A stretch of DNA of 12,660 bases from Oscillospiraceae bacterium (GTDB lineage Bacteria; Bacillota_A; Clostridia; Oscillospirales; Oscillospiraceae): contig JAGAFT010000174.1 of assembly GCA_017627975.1 (NCBI GenBank), positions 1-12,660 of the forward strand, in the 5' to 3' direction. The notes below the pieces were generated by a model. The model saw nothing but the letters and a program-made list of their open reading frames with translations. It made no database searches and was not told where the DNA came from. A program made the position numbers and the translations under genes. Shown here piece after piece: positions 1-7,665 of this stretch (the stretch's first letter is position 1; every line of letters begins with the position of its first letter).

Positions 1-19
1 CTCGGTGACGCTGATCGGT

Positions 20-2788
20 TCAGAATTCTTCATCCTGATCCTCAAACGCCGCTTCCTCCGGCTCCGGTCCCGAATCAAGCTCCAGCGGGCTATCGGCCGG
101 GATCCAGCCCATCTTCACCTGCAGGTCGTGCCAGCCCGCCTTGTCGACGGTGACACTGCGCGGCTTGGCTCCCTCGTAGGGTCCTACGATTCCAAGCTCT
201 TCCATCTGGTCCACAATACGCGCCGCGCGGGAATAGCCCAGCTTGATGCGCCGCTGCAGCATACTGACCGAGCAGGAGCCCATCTCGATCACGACCTCCG
301 CCGCCTGGGGAAGCATTTCGTCATAGTCGCCGGCAGGGCCTTCGGACGCGCCGGATTTCTCTTCCGCGGCTCCGTTCTTGTCCTTTGTGGCCTTGAGCAT
401 ATAGTCTTCGATCTCGGCGTTCTTCTCCGCCTCAATGTTGTTGTGTTCCTTGATGAAGGTGATGACGTCTTCACGCTCCTCGTCCGAGACAAAGGAGCCC
501 TGGATCCGGGTGGGCTTTCCGCTGCCGATGGGCGAATAAAGCATATCGCCGAAGCCGATCAGCTTCTCCGCGCCGCCCTGGTCGAGGATAATGCGGCTTT
601 CAAGGGCGGAAGATACCGCAAAGGCAATGCGGGACGGAATGTTGGCCTTCATCAGGCCGGTGATGACGTCGGCGGAAGGACGCTGCGTTGCAATGACCAG
701 GTGCATGCCCGCCGCACGGCCCATCTGGGCGACACGGCAGATGCTCTCTTCCACATCCTTGGAGGCTACCAGCATCAGGTCGGCCAGCTCGTCAATAACG
801 ATGACCACCCGCGGCAGAGTTTCCTCACCCTGCTCCTTCTGAATCCGGTTATAGGCGTCGAGGTCTCTCACGCCGATCTCCGAGAAGGCGCGGTAGCGTT
901 TGAGCATCTCCACCACAGACCACTGCAGGGCGCCGGCCGCCTTTTTCGGGTCGGTAACCACAGGGACATAGAGGTGCGGGATGCCGTTATAGATTCCGAG
1001 CTCCACCATCTTCGGGTCGATCATGATGAGCTTTACCTCATCCGGGCGCGCCTTATACAGCAGGCTCAGGATCAGGGAGTTCATGCAGACCGACTTGCCG
1101 GAACCGGTGGTACCGGCAATCAGCAGGTGCGGAAGCTTTGAGATGTTGCCGACAATACAGTTGCCGCCGATGTCCTTGCCGAGGGCAAAGCTCAGCTTCG
1201 ACTTGGCGCCGGAGAAGTTTGCCGAGTCCAGGATATCCCGGAGAAAAACCGTGCTCACCGTCTTGTTCGGCACCTCGATGCCCACGGTGGAGATCTTGTC
1301 CGGGATCGGGGCGATACGGACATTTACCACGCCCAGCGACAGGGCAAGGTCGCCCGCGAGGTTCGTAATCCGGGCCAGCTTCACGCCGCGGTCCAGCTCG
1401 ATGTCATAGCGCGTGACCGTAGGTCCGCGAATGACACCCGACACCTGTGCGCTGATGCCGAAGCTTTGGATCGCCTCTTCCAGGCGAATGCGGTTGAGGT
1501 TCACTTCGTCGGTGGCGTCGGCCGTGACCCCGCTGCTGGCTCTCAGGAGCGTAAGCGGCGGGAATTCATAATCGCTCATGTCCGTGCTGCCGCCGGCGAT
1601 CTCTTCCTCAATCTTCTTGCGGGCTTCGGAAATCTCATCCCGCTTCACCGTCTCAACTTTGACCGGTTCCGGCTTTGCGGTCTTTGCCGTGCTCCGTTTC
1701 GGCTGCGCCATCACGGTTTTCGTCTCTTTTGCGGCCGTTTCCCTTGCGGGTGTCTGTTCCGCGGCCGGACGTACGGCCGGGGCCTTTTCCGGATGCAGCG
1801 GGGTATTCATCATTGTTTCCACTTCGGACAGCACGGAGCTCTGCGATGAGATCGGCGCAGACAGCGGCGGGGTCAGATAGTCCTCGTCCGTAAGCAAGAA
1901 ATCGTGAATGATCTCGGTTTTTGTCGTTTTGCGTACCGGCCGCGGTGTGGAGGTTTTCTTCACCTTCCCGGCCGCGGCGTTCACGGTGAGCGAGTCATCC
2001 TCGTCCCCCAGCGGAATGTCGACGTTGAACATTCCCTGCCGGGTCCCCTGGACAATCTTGGTCGGCTGTTTCTTTGCCGGAGTGCGGAGATTGGCAATAC
2101 CGCGGGCAACCGCTTTCTGTTCGATCTTCTGGTGCTCCTCTTCATAGCGGACATAGGCGTTGTGGGAGCGGGTAATCACCGCGACGAGGCCGCGAAAACT
2201 GCCCCAGCAGCAGACCACGAAGCAGTACAGAAAGCCCAGCACCAGCAGCGGCAGAGTTCCGTACATGCTGAGCGCCTTGTTCATCACATGGGCGATCAGG
2301 CCGCCGATGACGCCGCCGGATTTCATCACGTTTCCGAGGTCGAAAAGATCGTTCACTGCCTCGCTGATTGCCGTCCCCTCACGGATTTCCGGCCCCAGCA
2401 TCAGGGCGGACAGCGCCGCCAGCAGCACGGGGAGCATCACCGTCGCAAACACACGCGCGCCGATGGGGCGGTCTCCGCAGGTAAACAGCATGATCGCCGA
2501 GACGGCAAAAGCCGGGGCCGCAAGATAGAAGCCCCAGCCAAGCAAGCCTCTCAGCCAGGTGGAGAAAAAGTTTACAAAACTTCCTTCGGTGTTGAAGTAG
2601 CTGATCGTAGAGCAGATCGCCAGGACCAGAAAGATGACCCCGCCGATGATGTTGCTGCCGTAGGCCGGGCCGGGTTCGGGAAGGCTCTGGGCCGAGTTGC
2701 GCTTCGGCGGCGGTGGCGGAGCCGGTTTTGTTGTGGATTTTTTGGATTTTGTCGTTGTTTTTTTGCTTGTCGTTGCTTTTCTTGCCAT
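20..2788 (-). CDS. ftsK: DNA translocase FtsK/SpoIIIE
   Basis: This membrane-anchored, ATP-driven DNA pump moves chromosomal DNA across the closing division or sporulation septum. The 922-residue protein is of usual family length. It starts with a Lys/Thr-rich tail and a proline run (residues 1-30). Four to five hydrophobic segments follow between about 46 and 200, then a low-complexity linker of about 200 residues. The FtsK alpha/beta motor begins near 420. Walker A (GTTGSGKS) is at 559-566 and Walker B (VVIVIDELADLM) at 661-672, followed by the conserved TQRPSADVITG stretch and the GAEKLIGFGDML motif near 739-750. A C-terminal winged-helix gamma domain (about 822-885) would read KOPS/SRS-type orientation sequences. 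The ATG at 2788 is preceded by AGGAAAG six bases upstream. The sequence cannot separate a vegetative FtsK from a sporulation SpoIIIE role. The stop codon lies 19 bases from the window edge. Confidence 0.97.
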   Translation of the reverse strand: MARKATTSKKTTTKSKKSTTKPAPPPPPKRNSAQSLPEPGPAYGSNIIGGVIFLVLAICSTISYFNTEGSFVNFFSTWLRGLLGWGFYLAAPAFAVSAIMLFTCGDRPIGARVFATVMLPVLLAALSALMLGPEIREGTAISEAVNDLFDLGNVMKSGGVIGGLIAHVMNKALSMYGTLPLLVLGFLYCFVVCCWGSFRGLVAVITRSHNAYVRYEEEHQKIEQKAVARGIANLRTPAKKQPTKIVQGTRQGMFNVDIPLGDEDDSLTVNAAAGKVKKTSTPRPVRKTTKTEIIHDFLLTDEDYLTPPLSAPISSQSSVLSEVETMMNTPLHPEKAPAVRPAAEQTPARETAAKETKTVMAQPKRSTAKTAKPEPVKVETVKRDEISEARKKIEEEIAGGSTDMSDYEFPPLTLLRASSGVTADATDEVNLNRIRLEEAIQSFGISAQVSGVIRGPTVTRYDIELDRGVKLARITNLAGDLALSLGVVNVRIAPIPDKISTVGIEVPNKTVSTVFLRDILDSANFSGAKSKLSFALGKDIGGNCIVGNISKLPHLLIAGTTGSGKSVCMNSLILSLLYKARPDEVKLIMIDPKMVELGIYNGIPHLYVPVVTDPKKAAGALQWSVVEMLKRYRAFSEIGVRDLDAYNRIQKEQGEETLPRVVIVIDELADLMLVASKDVEESICRVAQMGRAAGMHLVIATQRPSADVITGLMKANIPSRIAFAVSSALESRIILDQGGAEKLIGFGDMLYSPIGSGKPTRIQGSFVSDEEREDVITFIKEHNNIEAEKNAEIEDYMLKATKDKNGAAEEKSGASEGPAGDYDEMLPQAAEVVIEMGSCSVSMLQRRIKLGYSRAARIVDQMEELGIVGPYEGAKPRSVTVDKAGWHDLQVKMGWIPADSPLELDSGPEPEEAAFEDQDEEF

Positions 2789-2804
2789 GAATTCTTTCCT
2801 GTTC

Positions 2805-2837
2805 TTTGGGTCTTACCTGTAATAGAAATATATTGCT
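2805..2837. repeat. 33-bp direct repeat, copy 1
   Basis: This copy shares 29 of 33 bases with 2882-2914, including an unbroken 16-base block (TTTGGGTCTTACCTGT). It lies between the ftsK start codon and the palindrome at 2841-2869. It contains no open frame of note and no clear promoter. Its function is unknown; a duplicated leader or protein-binding site is possible. Confidence 0.85.
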
Positions 2838-2840
2838 TCA

Positions 2841-2869
2841 CTGTCTCCCCGCCTCCGGCGGGGAGACAG
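2841..2869. terminator. GC-rich perfect palindrome between uppP-like gene and ftsK
   Basis: A perfect 13-bp stem (CTGTCTCCCCGCC) closes on a TCC triloop. It lies downstream of the uppP-like stop and upstream of ftsK. On the minus strand it is followed by an AT-rich stretch rather than a clean U-run, so it may be a weak terminator or an RNA-stabilising hairpin. The 18-base core CCCGCCTCCGGCGGGGAG occurs again at 6190-6207. Confidence 0.6.
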
Positions 2870-2881
2870 AATAAGTCGCTG

Positions 2882-2914
2882 TTTGGGTCTTACCTGTAGT
2901 GTAAATGTATTGCT
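2882..2914. repeat. 33-bp direct repeat, copy 2
   Basis: This is the second copy of the repeat at 2805-2837, with a period of 77 bases, and it lies directly after the uppP-like stop codon. The two copies bracket the palindrome at 2841-2869. Four mismatches lie in the right half only. Confidence 0.85.
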
Positions 2915-2917
2915 GTT

Positions 2918-3748
2918 TCAGAAGATGAGGGTCAGGATAATGGTGAGCACGCCGATGACCCAGCTGTAATAGGCCAGCCCGCCATAGCCGCGCCGGCGCA
3001 CCAGGCGGCGGAATCCGTATACAGTAAAGAAGGCCGTGACCAAGGCGGCGCCCGCGCCGGCGAGATAGGCCGTCATAAACGCCGTGTCAATGCCGGCGAT
3101 GGCCGCGTCTGCAAGGCTCAGGATGAAGGATCCGAACAGTGCGGGGATCGCCAGAAGCATACCGAAGCGGATGCAGTACGGTTTCTGGAAGCCCTCCGCC
3201 TCTCCGGCGGTAACGGTCAATGCCAGGCGGGAAAGCCCCGGGATAATCGCGACCGCCTGACAGATGCCGATGATCAGCGCGTCCGGAATCTGCATTCTGC
3301 CGAGCCCCTTCTTGCCGGGAAGCATTCTCTCGCAGACGTAAAGGACCGCCCCATTCAGGATGAACATCACGCCCACGAAGGCCGTGCTGTTCCAAAGACT
3401 GAAGTAGTTCTTCCGAAACGGCAGCATCATCAGCAGCGGTACCGTCGCCATCACCAGCATGAACAGCAGTCTCGCTTCCGGATAGCGCTGCCCCTTTACC
3501 GGCTTCCGCCGTGAAAAGCCTGTCAGGCCTGCCGTGTCGCGGATCATGTCGGCGATGTCCTTGCGGTAGGCCAGGACCAGCGCAATCATGACCGCAAGCT
3601 CTGTAAAGGCCTTGAACAGCAAATGGAACTCCGTGAGATGCAGATCGAAGAGCGTGTTCACAACGGCCAGATGTCCGGAACCGGAGAGCGCAAGCAGCTC
3701 GGTCAGCGCATAAATGATCCCTGCGACAACGGCGTTTATGATCGACAT
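2918..3748 (-). CDS. UppP/BacA-like membrane protein (divergent undecaprenyl-diphosphatase family)
   Basis: This 276-residue polytopic membrane protein has the usual length of undecaprenyl-diphosphatase, which dephosphorylates the C55 lipid carrier used in cell-wall synthesis. Family landmarks are present: a SGSGHL motif with His26, Glu17 (equivalent to E. coli Glu21), and PGLSR with Arg174. Several hydrophobic helices follow to the C-terminus. The signature is degenerate. The (E/Q)xxxE motif reads YALTE, with Tyr13 at the place of E. coli Glu17. PxSSxGH reads ALSGSGH, and PGTSRSG reads PGLSRLA. Catalysis as UppP is therefore doubtful, and a paralogue with another role is possible. The ATG at 3748 is preceded by GGAGATGAAGAT, a good ribosome binding site. 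The gene stands alone between two palindromes. Confidence 0.85.
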   Translation of the reverse strand: MSIINAVVAGIIYALTELLALSGSGHLAVVNTLFDLHLTEFHLLFKAFTELAVMIALVLAYRKDIADMIRDTAGLTGFSRRKPVKGQRYPEARLLFMLVMATVPLLMMLPFRKNYFSLWNSTAFVGVMFILNGAVLYVCERMLPGKKGLGRMQIPDALIIGICQAVAIIPGLSRLALTVTAGEAEGFQKPYCIRFGMLLAIPALFGSFILSLADAAIAGIDTAFMTAYLAGAGAALVTAFFTVYGFRRLVRRRGYGGLAYYSWVIGVLTIILTLIF

Positions 3749-3808
3749 ATCTTCATCTCCTTCGGATTACTCCGTTGTTTCTGCATTGGTAGCGAAAGAC
3801 CTTTGCCT

Positions 3809-3841
3809 GGCTATTCCCCCGCCGGAAGCGGGGGAATAGCC
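3809..3841. terminator. GC-rich perfect palindrome downstream of the AAA ATPase gene
   Basis: A perfect 14-bp stem (GGCTATTCCCCCGC) has a five-base loop. It lies 20 bases past the AAA ATPase stop and 60 bases before the uppP-like start, in the position expected of a terminator. No clear U-run follows on the minus strand. Confidence 0.6.
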
Positions 3842-3861
3842 TTCGCATGGCATCAGCGTCT

Positions 3862-5292
3862 TCAGACCTGTTCCTCGTCCGGGTTGACCAGATCCTCCGG
3901 CTTGACCGTAATGAGATCCTCCTTACTCGGGCTCTCCAGAGCGGCGACCCGGTTGGACTGTCTCACCACCATGTCTTCAAAGCAGTTGCGCACATCGCGT
4001 CCGTTGCCGAAGTTCTCATCCCGCTCTTCATAAAGCCGGGTGAACATCTTCAGCGCCGCCTCATCGGCCTCGGGGGTCAGGGTATAACTGTTCTTCTTGC
4101 ACTGAATCCGGAAAATCTCCGTCAGCTGGTTCCCGTCATAGTCCGGGAAGAAGAAATAACGGTTGAAGCGGCTTTCCAGACCGGGGTTGGAGTGAATGAA
4201 CTTCTCCATCGGTCCGGTGTAGCCCGCAACAATCACCACCAGGTCGTCCCGGTGATCCTCCATCGCCTTCAGCAGAGTCTCGATGGCCTCTCGGCCGAAG
4301 TCGTTTTCTCCTCCCGAGGCAAGGGAATAAGCCTCGTCGATGAAGAGTACACCGCCCAGTGCGGACTGGATCACTTCCTGGGTCTTGAGGGCGGTCTGGC
4401 CCACGTAGCCCGCCACCAGGCCCGAGCGGTCCACTTCAACCAGCTGCCCCTTGCTCAGCACGCCGATCGCCGCATACAATCCGCTGATCAGACGGGCCAC
4501 CGTCGTCTTGCCGGTGCCAGGGTTACCGAGGAAGACCATGTGAAAGCTCATGGGCGGTACGGGCAGGTCGTTCTCCTGGCGGAGCTTGCGGACCTTGACG
4601 AGATTAATGAGGTTCTTGACCTCTTTCTTCACGGTGTCCAGGCCGACCAGACTGTCAAGCTGTTCCATCAGCTCGTCAAAGTTCGGCTTCTCCGGTGCCT
4701 TTTCCTCGGCCTTCGGCGCGTTGGTTCCGCCCCCGGAGGTCTGAACCTGGGCGCTGTGCTTCTCTACAAAGCTGGGCTCCCCACTGGTGACAAAGTCCAG
4801 CGGATTCAGTCCCTCGCGTGACTTGCGCACCCCGGTGGTGTCACAGATGGCGGCAAGGCGGTCGGTGCATTCGGTGATGAATTCCGCCTCGGAATAGGTC
4901 ACGTCATCGTCCACCGCCGCAAGATAGAGCAGGATGTTTGTCAGCATCCTAATAAAGGTTCTGGAGGTCTCCGTGCCCCGCTTGGCGTCGGATTCCGCAA
5001 GATTCCAGAAAAACACCGGGGGCAGAAAAACATCTTCTTCACACACAGAGCTGGTCAGGTTCCAGAGCAGCCACTTCGGCTGCTGCCGGCCGCGGGAATA
5101 GATCTGGTTCGCCATCTGGACATGGCGTTCTCCGATCCCGCCGGCTCTGCTCCAGAGGGAGAGAGCACACTTGGTCATAAATTCATCCAGTTCCGGGGCC
5201 AGATTGGCACTGCCAATTCGATAGAACGCATCGGTGTTGGCCAGATAGATTTTATGGAATTCTTCCGGGCTGCGGCTCCATGTAGTGGGCAT
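3862..5292 (-). CDS. TerB-like/CbbX-SpoVK family AAA+ ATPase
   Basis: This 476-residue protein has two parts. The N-terminal 165 residues are helical and include a stretch near 108-140 (AAVDDDVTYSEAEF) like TerB-type domains. A variable linker leads to a CbbX/SpoVK-type AAA+ module. Visible motifs are Walker A (GNPGTGKTT, about residue 250), Walker B (GGVLFIDEAYSL, about 305), the GLESRFNR arginine-finger region (about 365), and a sensor-2 segment (NGRDVRN, about 425). The AAA module resembles CbbX-type remodelling ATPases such as Rubisco activase and SpoVK. No Rubisco gene is present, so the substrate is unknown. The ATG at 5292 has GGAGG ten bases upstream and a consensus promoter at 5351-5379. 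The gene is divergent from rsmE. Confidence 0.88.
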   Translation of the reverse strand: MPTTWSRSPEEFHKIYLANTDAFYRIGSANLAPELDEFMTKCALSLWSRAGGIGERHVQMANQIYSRGRQQPKWLLWNLTSSVCEEDVFLPPVFFWNLAESDAKRGTETSRTFIRMLTNILLYLAAVDDDVTYSEAEFITECTDRLAAICDTTGVRKSREGLNPLDFVTSGEPSFVEKHSAQVQTSGGGTNAPKAEEKAPEKPNFDELMEQLDSLVGLDTVKKEVKNLINLVKVRKLRQENDLPVPPMSFHMVFLGNPGTGKTTVARLISGLYAAIGVLSKGQLVEVDRSGLVAGYVGQTALKTQEVIQSALGGVLFIDEAYSLASGGENDFGREAIETLLKAMEDHRDDLVVIVAGYTGPMEKFIHSNPGLESRFNRYFFFPDYDGNQLTEIFRIQCKKNSYTLTPEADEAALKMFTRLYEERDENFGNGRDVRNCFEDMVVRQSNRVAALESPSKEDLITVKPEDLVNPDEEQV

Positions 5293-5350
5293 GGCAGAGA
5301 TGCCTCCGTTCTCTTCATTGTTGCTGCTGCGTCATGCGCATGCAGAGTTT

Positions 5351-5379
5351 ATTATAGAACAGTCTATCCGATCCGTCAA
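5351..5379 (-). promoter_or_regulatory. Sigma-A-type promoter of the AAA ATPase gene
   Basis: On the minus strand TTGACG (5374-5379) and TATAAT (5351-5356) are separated by 17 bases, a near-perfect vegetative promoter. The distance to the ATG at 5292 allows a leader of about 50 bases. Confidence 0.85.
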
Positions 5380-5388
5380 GAAAGGAAC

Positions 5389-5417
5389 TTGCAAAGAGGG
5401 GGAAAATATGCGATAAT
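5389..5417 (+). promoter_or_regulatory. Sigma-A-type promoter of rsmE
   Basis: TTGCAA (5389-5394) and GATAAT (5412-5417) have a 17-base spacer. The -35 box is only nine bases from the -35 box of the divergent AAA-gene promoter, so RNA polymerase binding at the two promoters could interfere. Confidence 0.75.
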
Positions 5418-5444
5418 AAGCGGTATGGAAGGGAGCGATGTATC

Positions 5445-6179
5445 GTGGCGCGTTTTTTCATTGCCGGTGCGAATTTTCTGGGCGGAGCCCGGGCTATTAT
5501 TCGCGGCCGGGATGCGGAGCATGTTCAGGTCTTAAGGATTCGTCCCGGTGAGGATGTTACCATCTGTGACACCCAGGGCTCGGACTATAAGTGCCGTCTG
5601 GTCCGTTCCGATAAGGAAGAGGCCGAATTTGAAGTTGTCGAGGTGGTCCCCTGCAAGGGGGAGCCCTCTGTGGATGTCACCGTTCTCTGCGGTCTGCCAA
5701 AGGGCGACCGGGTAGATTATATTATTCAGAAATCGGTGGAGGCCGGCGCCCATGGGATCGTCTTCTTTCAGTCGGCGCGCAGTATCGCCAAGCCGGACGA
5801 CCCGTATAAAAAGCTGGAACGCTGGAACCGCATCAGTGAGGAGGCCGCCAAGCAGTCCGGCCGCGGCATCATTCCCCAGGTCAGCTGGGCACCGGATTAC
5901 GGTGAAGTGCTGAACACCGCGGTCCATCACGACCTTTCCCTGTTCATGTATGAGACCGGAGAGCGGGAGGCACTGGACGCCGTCCTGGAAGCGAACAAAA
6001 CCGTCTCCAGCGTCTCGATTCTGACCGGACCGGAGGGCGGCTTTGAACCCTTTGAGGCGGATCTCGCCCGGATCGCCGGCCTGCATGTCTGTTCCATGGG
6101 TGAACGGATTCTCCGCTGTGAGACCGCACCCGTCGTCGCAGTCACGGCCGTCATGTATGCCACGGGAAATCTGTCCTGA
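5445..6179 (+). CDS. rsmE: 16S rRNA (uracil(1498)-N3)-methyltransferase RsmE
   Basis: RsmE methylates N3 of U1498 in helix 44 of 16S rRNA on the 30S subunit, using S-adenosylmethionine. The 244-residue protein has usual family length. An N-terminal PUA-like domain (about 1-70) precedes a SPOUT trefoil-knot domain. The KGDRVDYIIQKSVEAGAHGI block (about 86-105), LTGPEGGF (about 193-200) and the C-terminal GERILRCETAPVVAVTAV motif forming the cofactor knot are all present. The start is taken as GTG at 5445, giving MARFF; GGGAG lies about ten bases upstream, and no better in-frame ATG gives the conserved N-terminus. It is the only plus-strand core gene and converges on the CHAP-like gene through a shared terminator. 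Confidence 0.96.
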   Translation: MARFFIAGANFLGGARAIIRGRDAEHVQVLRIRPGEDVTICDTQGSDYKCRLVRSDKEEAEFEVVEVVPCKGEPSVDVTVLCGLPKGDRVDYIIQKSVEAGAHGIVFFQSARSIAKPDDPYKKLERWNRISEEAAKQSGRGIIPQVSWAPDYGEVLNTAVHHDLSLFMYETGEREALDAVLEANKTVSSVSILTGPEGGFEPFEADLARIAGLHVCSMGERILRCETAPVVAVTAVMYATGNLS

Positions 6180-6187
6180 TCATTCGC

Positions 6188-6207
6188 CTCCCGCCTCCGG
6201 CGGGGAG
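6188..6207. repeat. GC-rich palindrome after rsmE
   Basis: This imperfect hairpin (CTCCCGCC / GGCGGGGAG, one bulge, TCC loop) lies nine bases after the rsmE stop. Its core CCCGCCTCCGGCGGGGAG (6190-6207) is identical to 2848-2865 upstream of ftsK. It may be a member of a dispersed intergenic repeat or a first, weak terminator. Confidence 0.6.
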
Positions 6208-6228
6208 CAATTTATATCATCTTCATGA

Positions 6229-6276
6229 AAAACAGCAACTGCTGTCGGAGAACACTCCGGACGCAGCTGCTGTTTT
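6229..6276. terminator. Bidirectional rho-independent terminator between rsmE and the CHAP-like gene
   Basis: A long imperfect stem starts with AAAACAGC and ends with GCTGTTTT. Its apex is CGGAG-AACA-CTCCG, with small bulges at 6238/6267 and near 6260. The plus strand continues into TTTTCTGATTTAATTTT and the minus strand into TTTT, so it can serve both converging genes. Confidence 0.85.
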
Positions 6277-6307
6277 CTGATTTAATTTTCCCTCCGGGTT
6301 TATGAGG

Positions 6308-7549
6308 CTATGCAACATTCACAACGGCATAGATTCCGTTTTCCTTCGCCTCAAAGGGGATCCCGCTGTTGGCAATCGCACGGAAGTCATTGGAGCTCGC
6401 CACTTCGGTCACGGTGTTGTCTTCCAGGATCTGAAGCACCACAATCCGGTCTGCGGTATAATGCCAGGAGGAAGGATACAGGCGGAAGCGCATCGGCTTC
6501 TGCGCGTTCACGACCTCTCCCTGGGGGCTGTGCAGAAGGACATGGAGCGCACGGATTTCCAGGACCTCGCCGTCCACCGCGCTGTTCACAAGGGTTTTGA
6601 TGTTGTTGCCGTTGATGGGGCTCAGCGTCATCATGGTATCCGGCGGGACCGATCCCTTGCCGGCCTCGATATAGATCGTGACGCCGCTCTCATGTCCTGC
6701 AAAGCCCGCGACCAAAACAAATTCCTCATCATCTTCCGCAGTCTTGCTTCCGGGCTGAGTGGCCTGGGTTCCGCTGGAGCTCTGGCCGGAGCTTTGGCCG
6801 GCTTCCCCTTGCGTGTTCTCCGGCCCGCCGGGCATGCCGTCCGGATTCTTCGGCAGGGCTGCATAACCCATGATGGTTTCGGTATCCGGGCTGTATTTGT
6901 AGGTATCGACTCTGCCGGAGCGTCCTCCTTCCACGGTGGTGACCGTTCCTGTCTCCTGGTTCACCTCCCGGACGATTCCGACGCGGTCCGCCCGGGCGTC
7001 TCCGTCCAGATCAAAGAAGATCAGATCACCGGGTTCAGCCTTGTAACTCTCTCTCTCGTGGAAGATTCCCCGGTTACTCAGGCTAGATGCCCATCGGGCA
7101 GAATTGCTCTCATACGGGATTTCATCGCTCGATACACCGGCATAGAACAGGCCGAAAGAGACAAACATGGCGTTCCACTCTCCGTAGGGTTCCCCGTACC
7201 AGGCGCCGTAACGGTTCCAGCCGTACAGATCGTAGGCGTTCCGTTCTTCGTTGTAAACCGCCTTGAAGTTTCGGATGCTCTCGGTGTAGCCCAGCTGGCT
7301 CTCCGCCACCTTGACCAGGTCGTCGGCCCAGTCTCCGCTGAGTGTAAGGTTCTCAAGCATCCGGTCCCAGTCTTCCGAAGTCTCCTTATCGGCAAGGAGG
7401 TCGCTTACCGGCGGTTCCGGGACCTCGGCAGCAGCGGCGTTCTCCGCCCAAGCGCCGCTTCCTCCGAAGCCCGTCACCACGAGAAGGCAAAGCAGCAGGG
7501 CAAGAGCCTGCTTCCATCGACTTGTACTTCTTTGAACTGTTCTCATCAT
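6308..7549 (-). CDS. Secreted CHAP-like protein with a degenerate catalytic site
   Basis: This 413-residue protein begins with a signal peptide: basic residues, a hydrophobic core at 15-28, and a likely cleavage after AWA at 35. Residues about 76-235 form a CHAP (NlpC/P60-type) fold of the Clostridia type, recognisable from GAWYGEPYGEW (115-125), GDLIFFDLDGD (174-184) and the VEGG block near 206. In active relatives the residue after YGxW is Cys and a His follows AD. Here they are Asn126 and Arg189. Two other usual cysteines are Gly133 and a Ser near 150, leaving no cysteine in the mature protein. Amidase or peptidase activity is therefore unlikely. A Gly/Ser/Gln-rich linker (237-270) leads to an unrecognised beta-rich C-terminal domain. 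The ATG at 7549 follows GGAAGG; ATG 7546 is also possible. Confidence 0.8.
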   Translation of the reverse strand: MMRTVQRSTSRWKQALALLLCLLVVTGFGGSGAWAENAAAAEVPEPPVSDLLADKETSEDWDRMLENLTLSGDWADDLVKVAESQLGYTESIRNFKAVYNEERNAYDLYGWNRYGAWYGEPYGEWNAMFVSFGLFYAGVSSDEIPYESNSARWASSLSNRGIFHERESYKAEPGDLIFFDLDGDARADRVGIVREVNQETGTVTTVEGGRSGRVDTYKYSPDTETIMGYAALPKNPDGMPGGPENTQGEAGQSSGQSSSGTQATQPGSKTAEDDEEFVLVAGFAGHESGVTIYIEAGKGSVPPDTMMTLSPINGNNIKTLVNSAVDGEVLEIRALHVLLHSPQGEVVNAQKPMRFRLYPSSWHYTADRIVVLQILEDNTVTEVASSNDFRAIANSGIPFEAKENGIYAVVNVA

Positions 7550-7631
7550 TGCGACCTTCCGTTATCTGCCTGGTTGTATCTCTGCTTTTGCTTCCGCCTT
7601 CTGCATGAAGCGCTTTTTACTCTCTGTTACC

Positions 7632-7656
7632 GGCCCACCGGCGAAGCCGGTGGGCC
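7632..7656. terminator. GC-rich perfect palindrome after the thioesterase gene
   Basis: A perfect 11-bp stem (GGCCCACCGGC) with a GAA loop lies nine bases past the thioesterase stop. It is in the position of a terminator for the aminotransferase-thioesterase operon but lacks a clear U-run on the minus strand. Confidence 0.65.
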
Positions 7657-7665
7657 TTGTTAATG

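Noticed and set aside
5..1141. A 378-codon open frame on the plus strand
   Set aside because: It is antisense to ftsK, whose motor motifs are unmistakable. The frame is open because of GC-rich codon bias and has no family features or ribosome binding site.
1904..2899. A 331-codon plus-strand open frame
   Set aside because: It mirrors the N-terminal membrane region and linker of ftsK and shows a low-complexity His/Arg-rich composition.
2805..2914. Two-unit CRISPR or riboswitch
   Set aside because: There are only two copies, the spacer is a palindrome, there are no cas genes, and no known riboswitch consensus was recognised.
3847..4821. A 324-codon plus-strand open frame
   Set aside because: It is antisense to the AAA ATPase gene and has no motifs.
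6302..7663. A 453-codon plus-strand open frame
   Set aside because: It is antisense to the CHAP-like gene, which has a signal peptide and recognisable fold motifs; the mirror frame has none.
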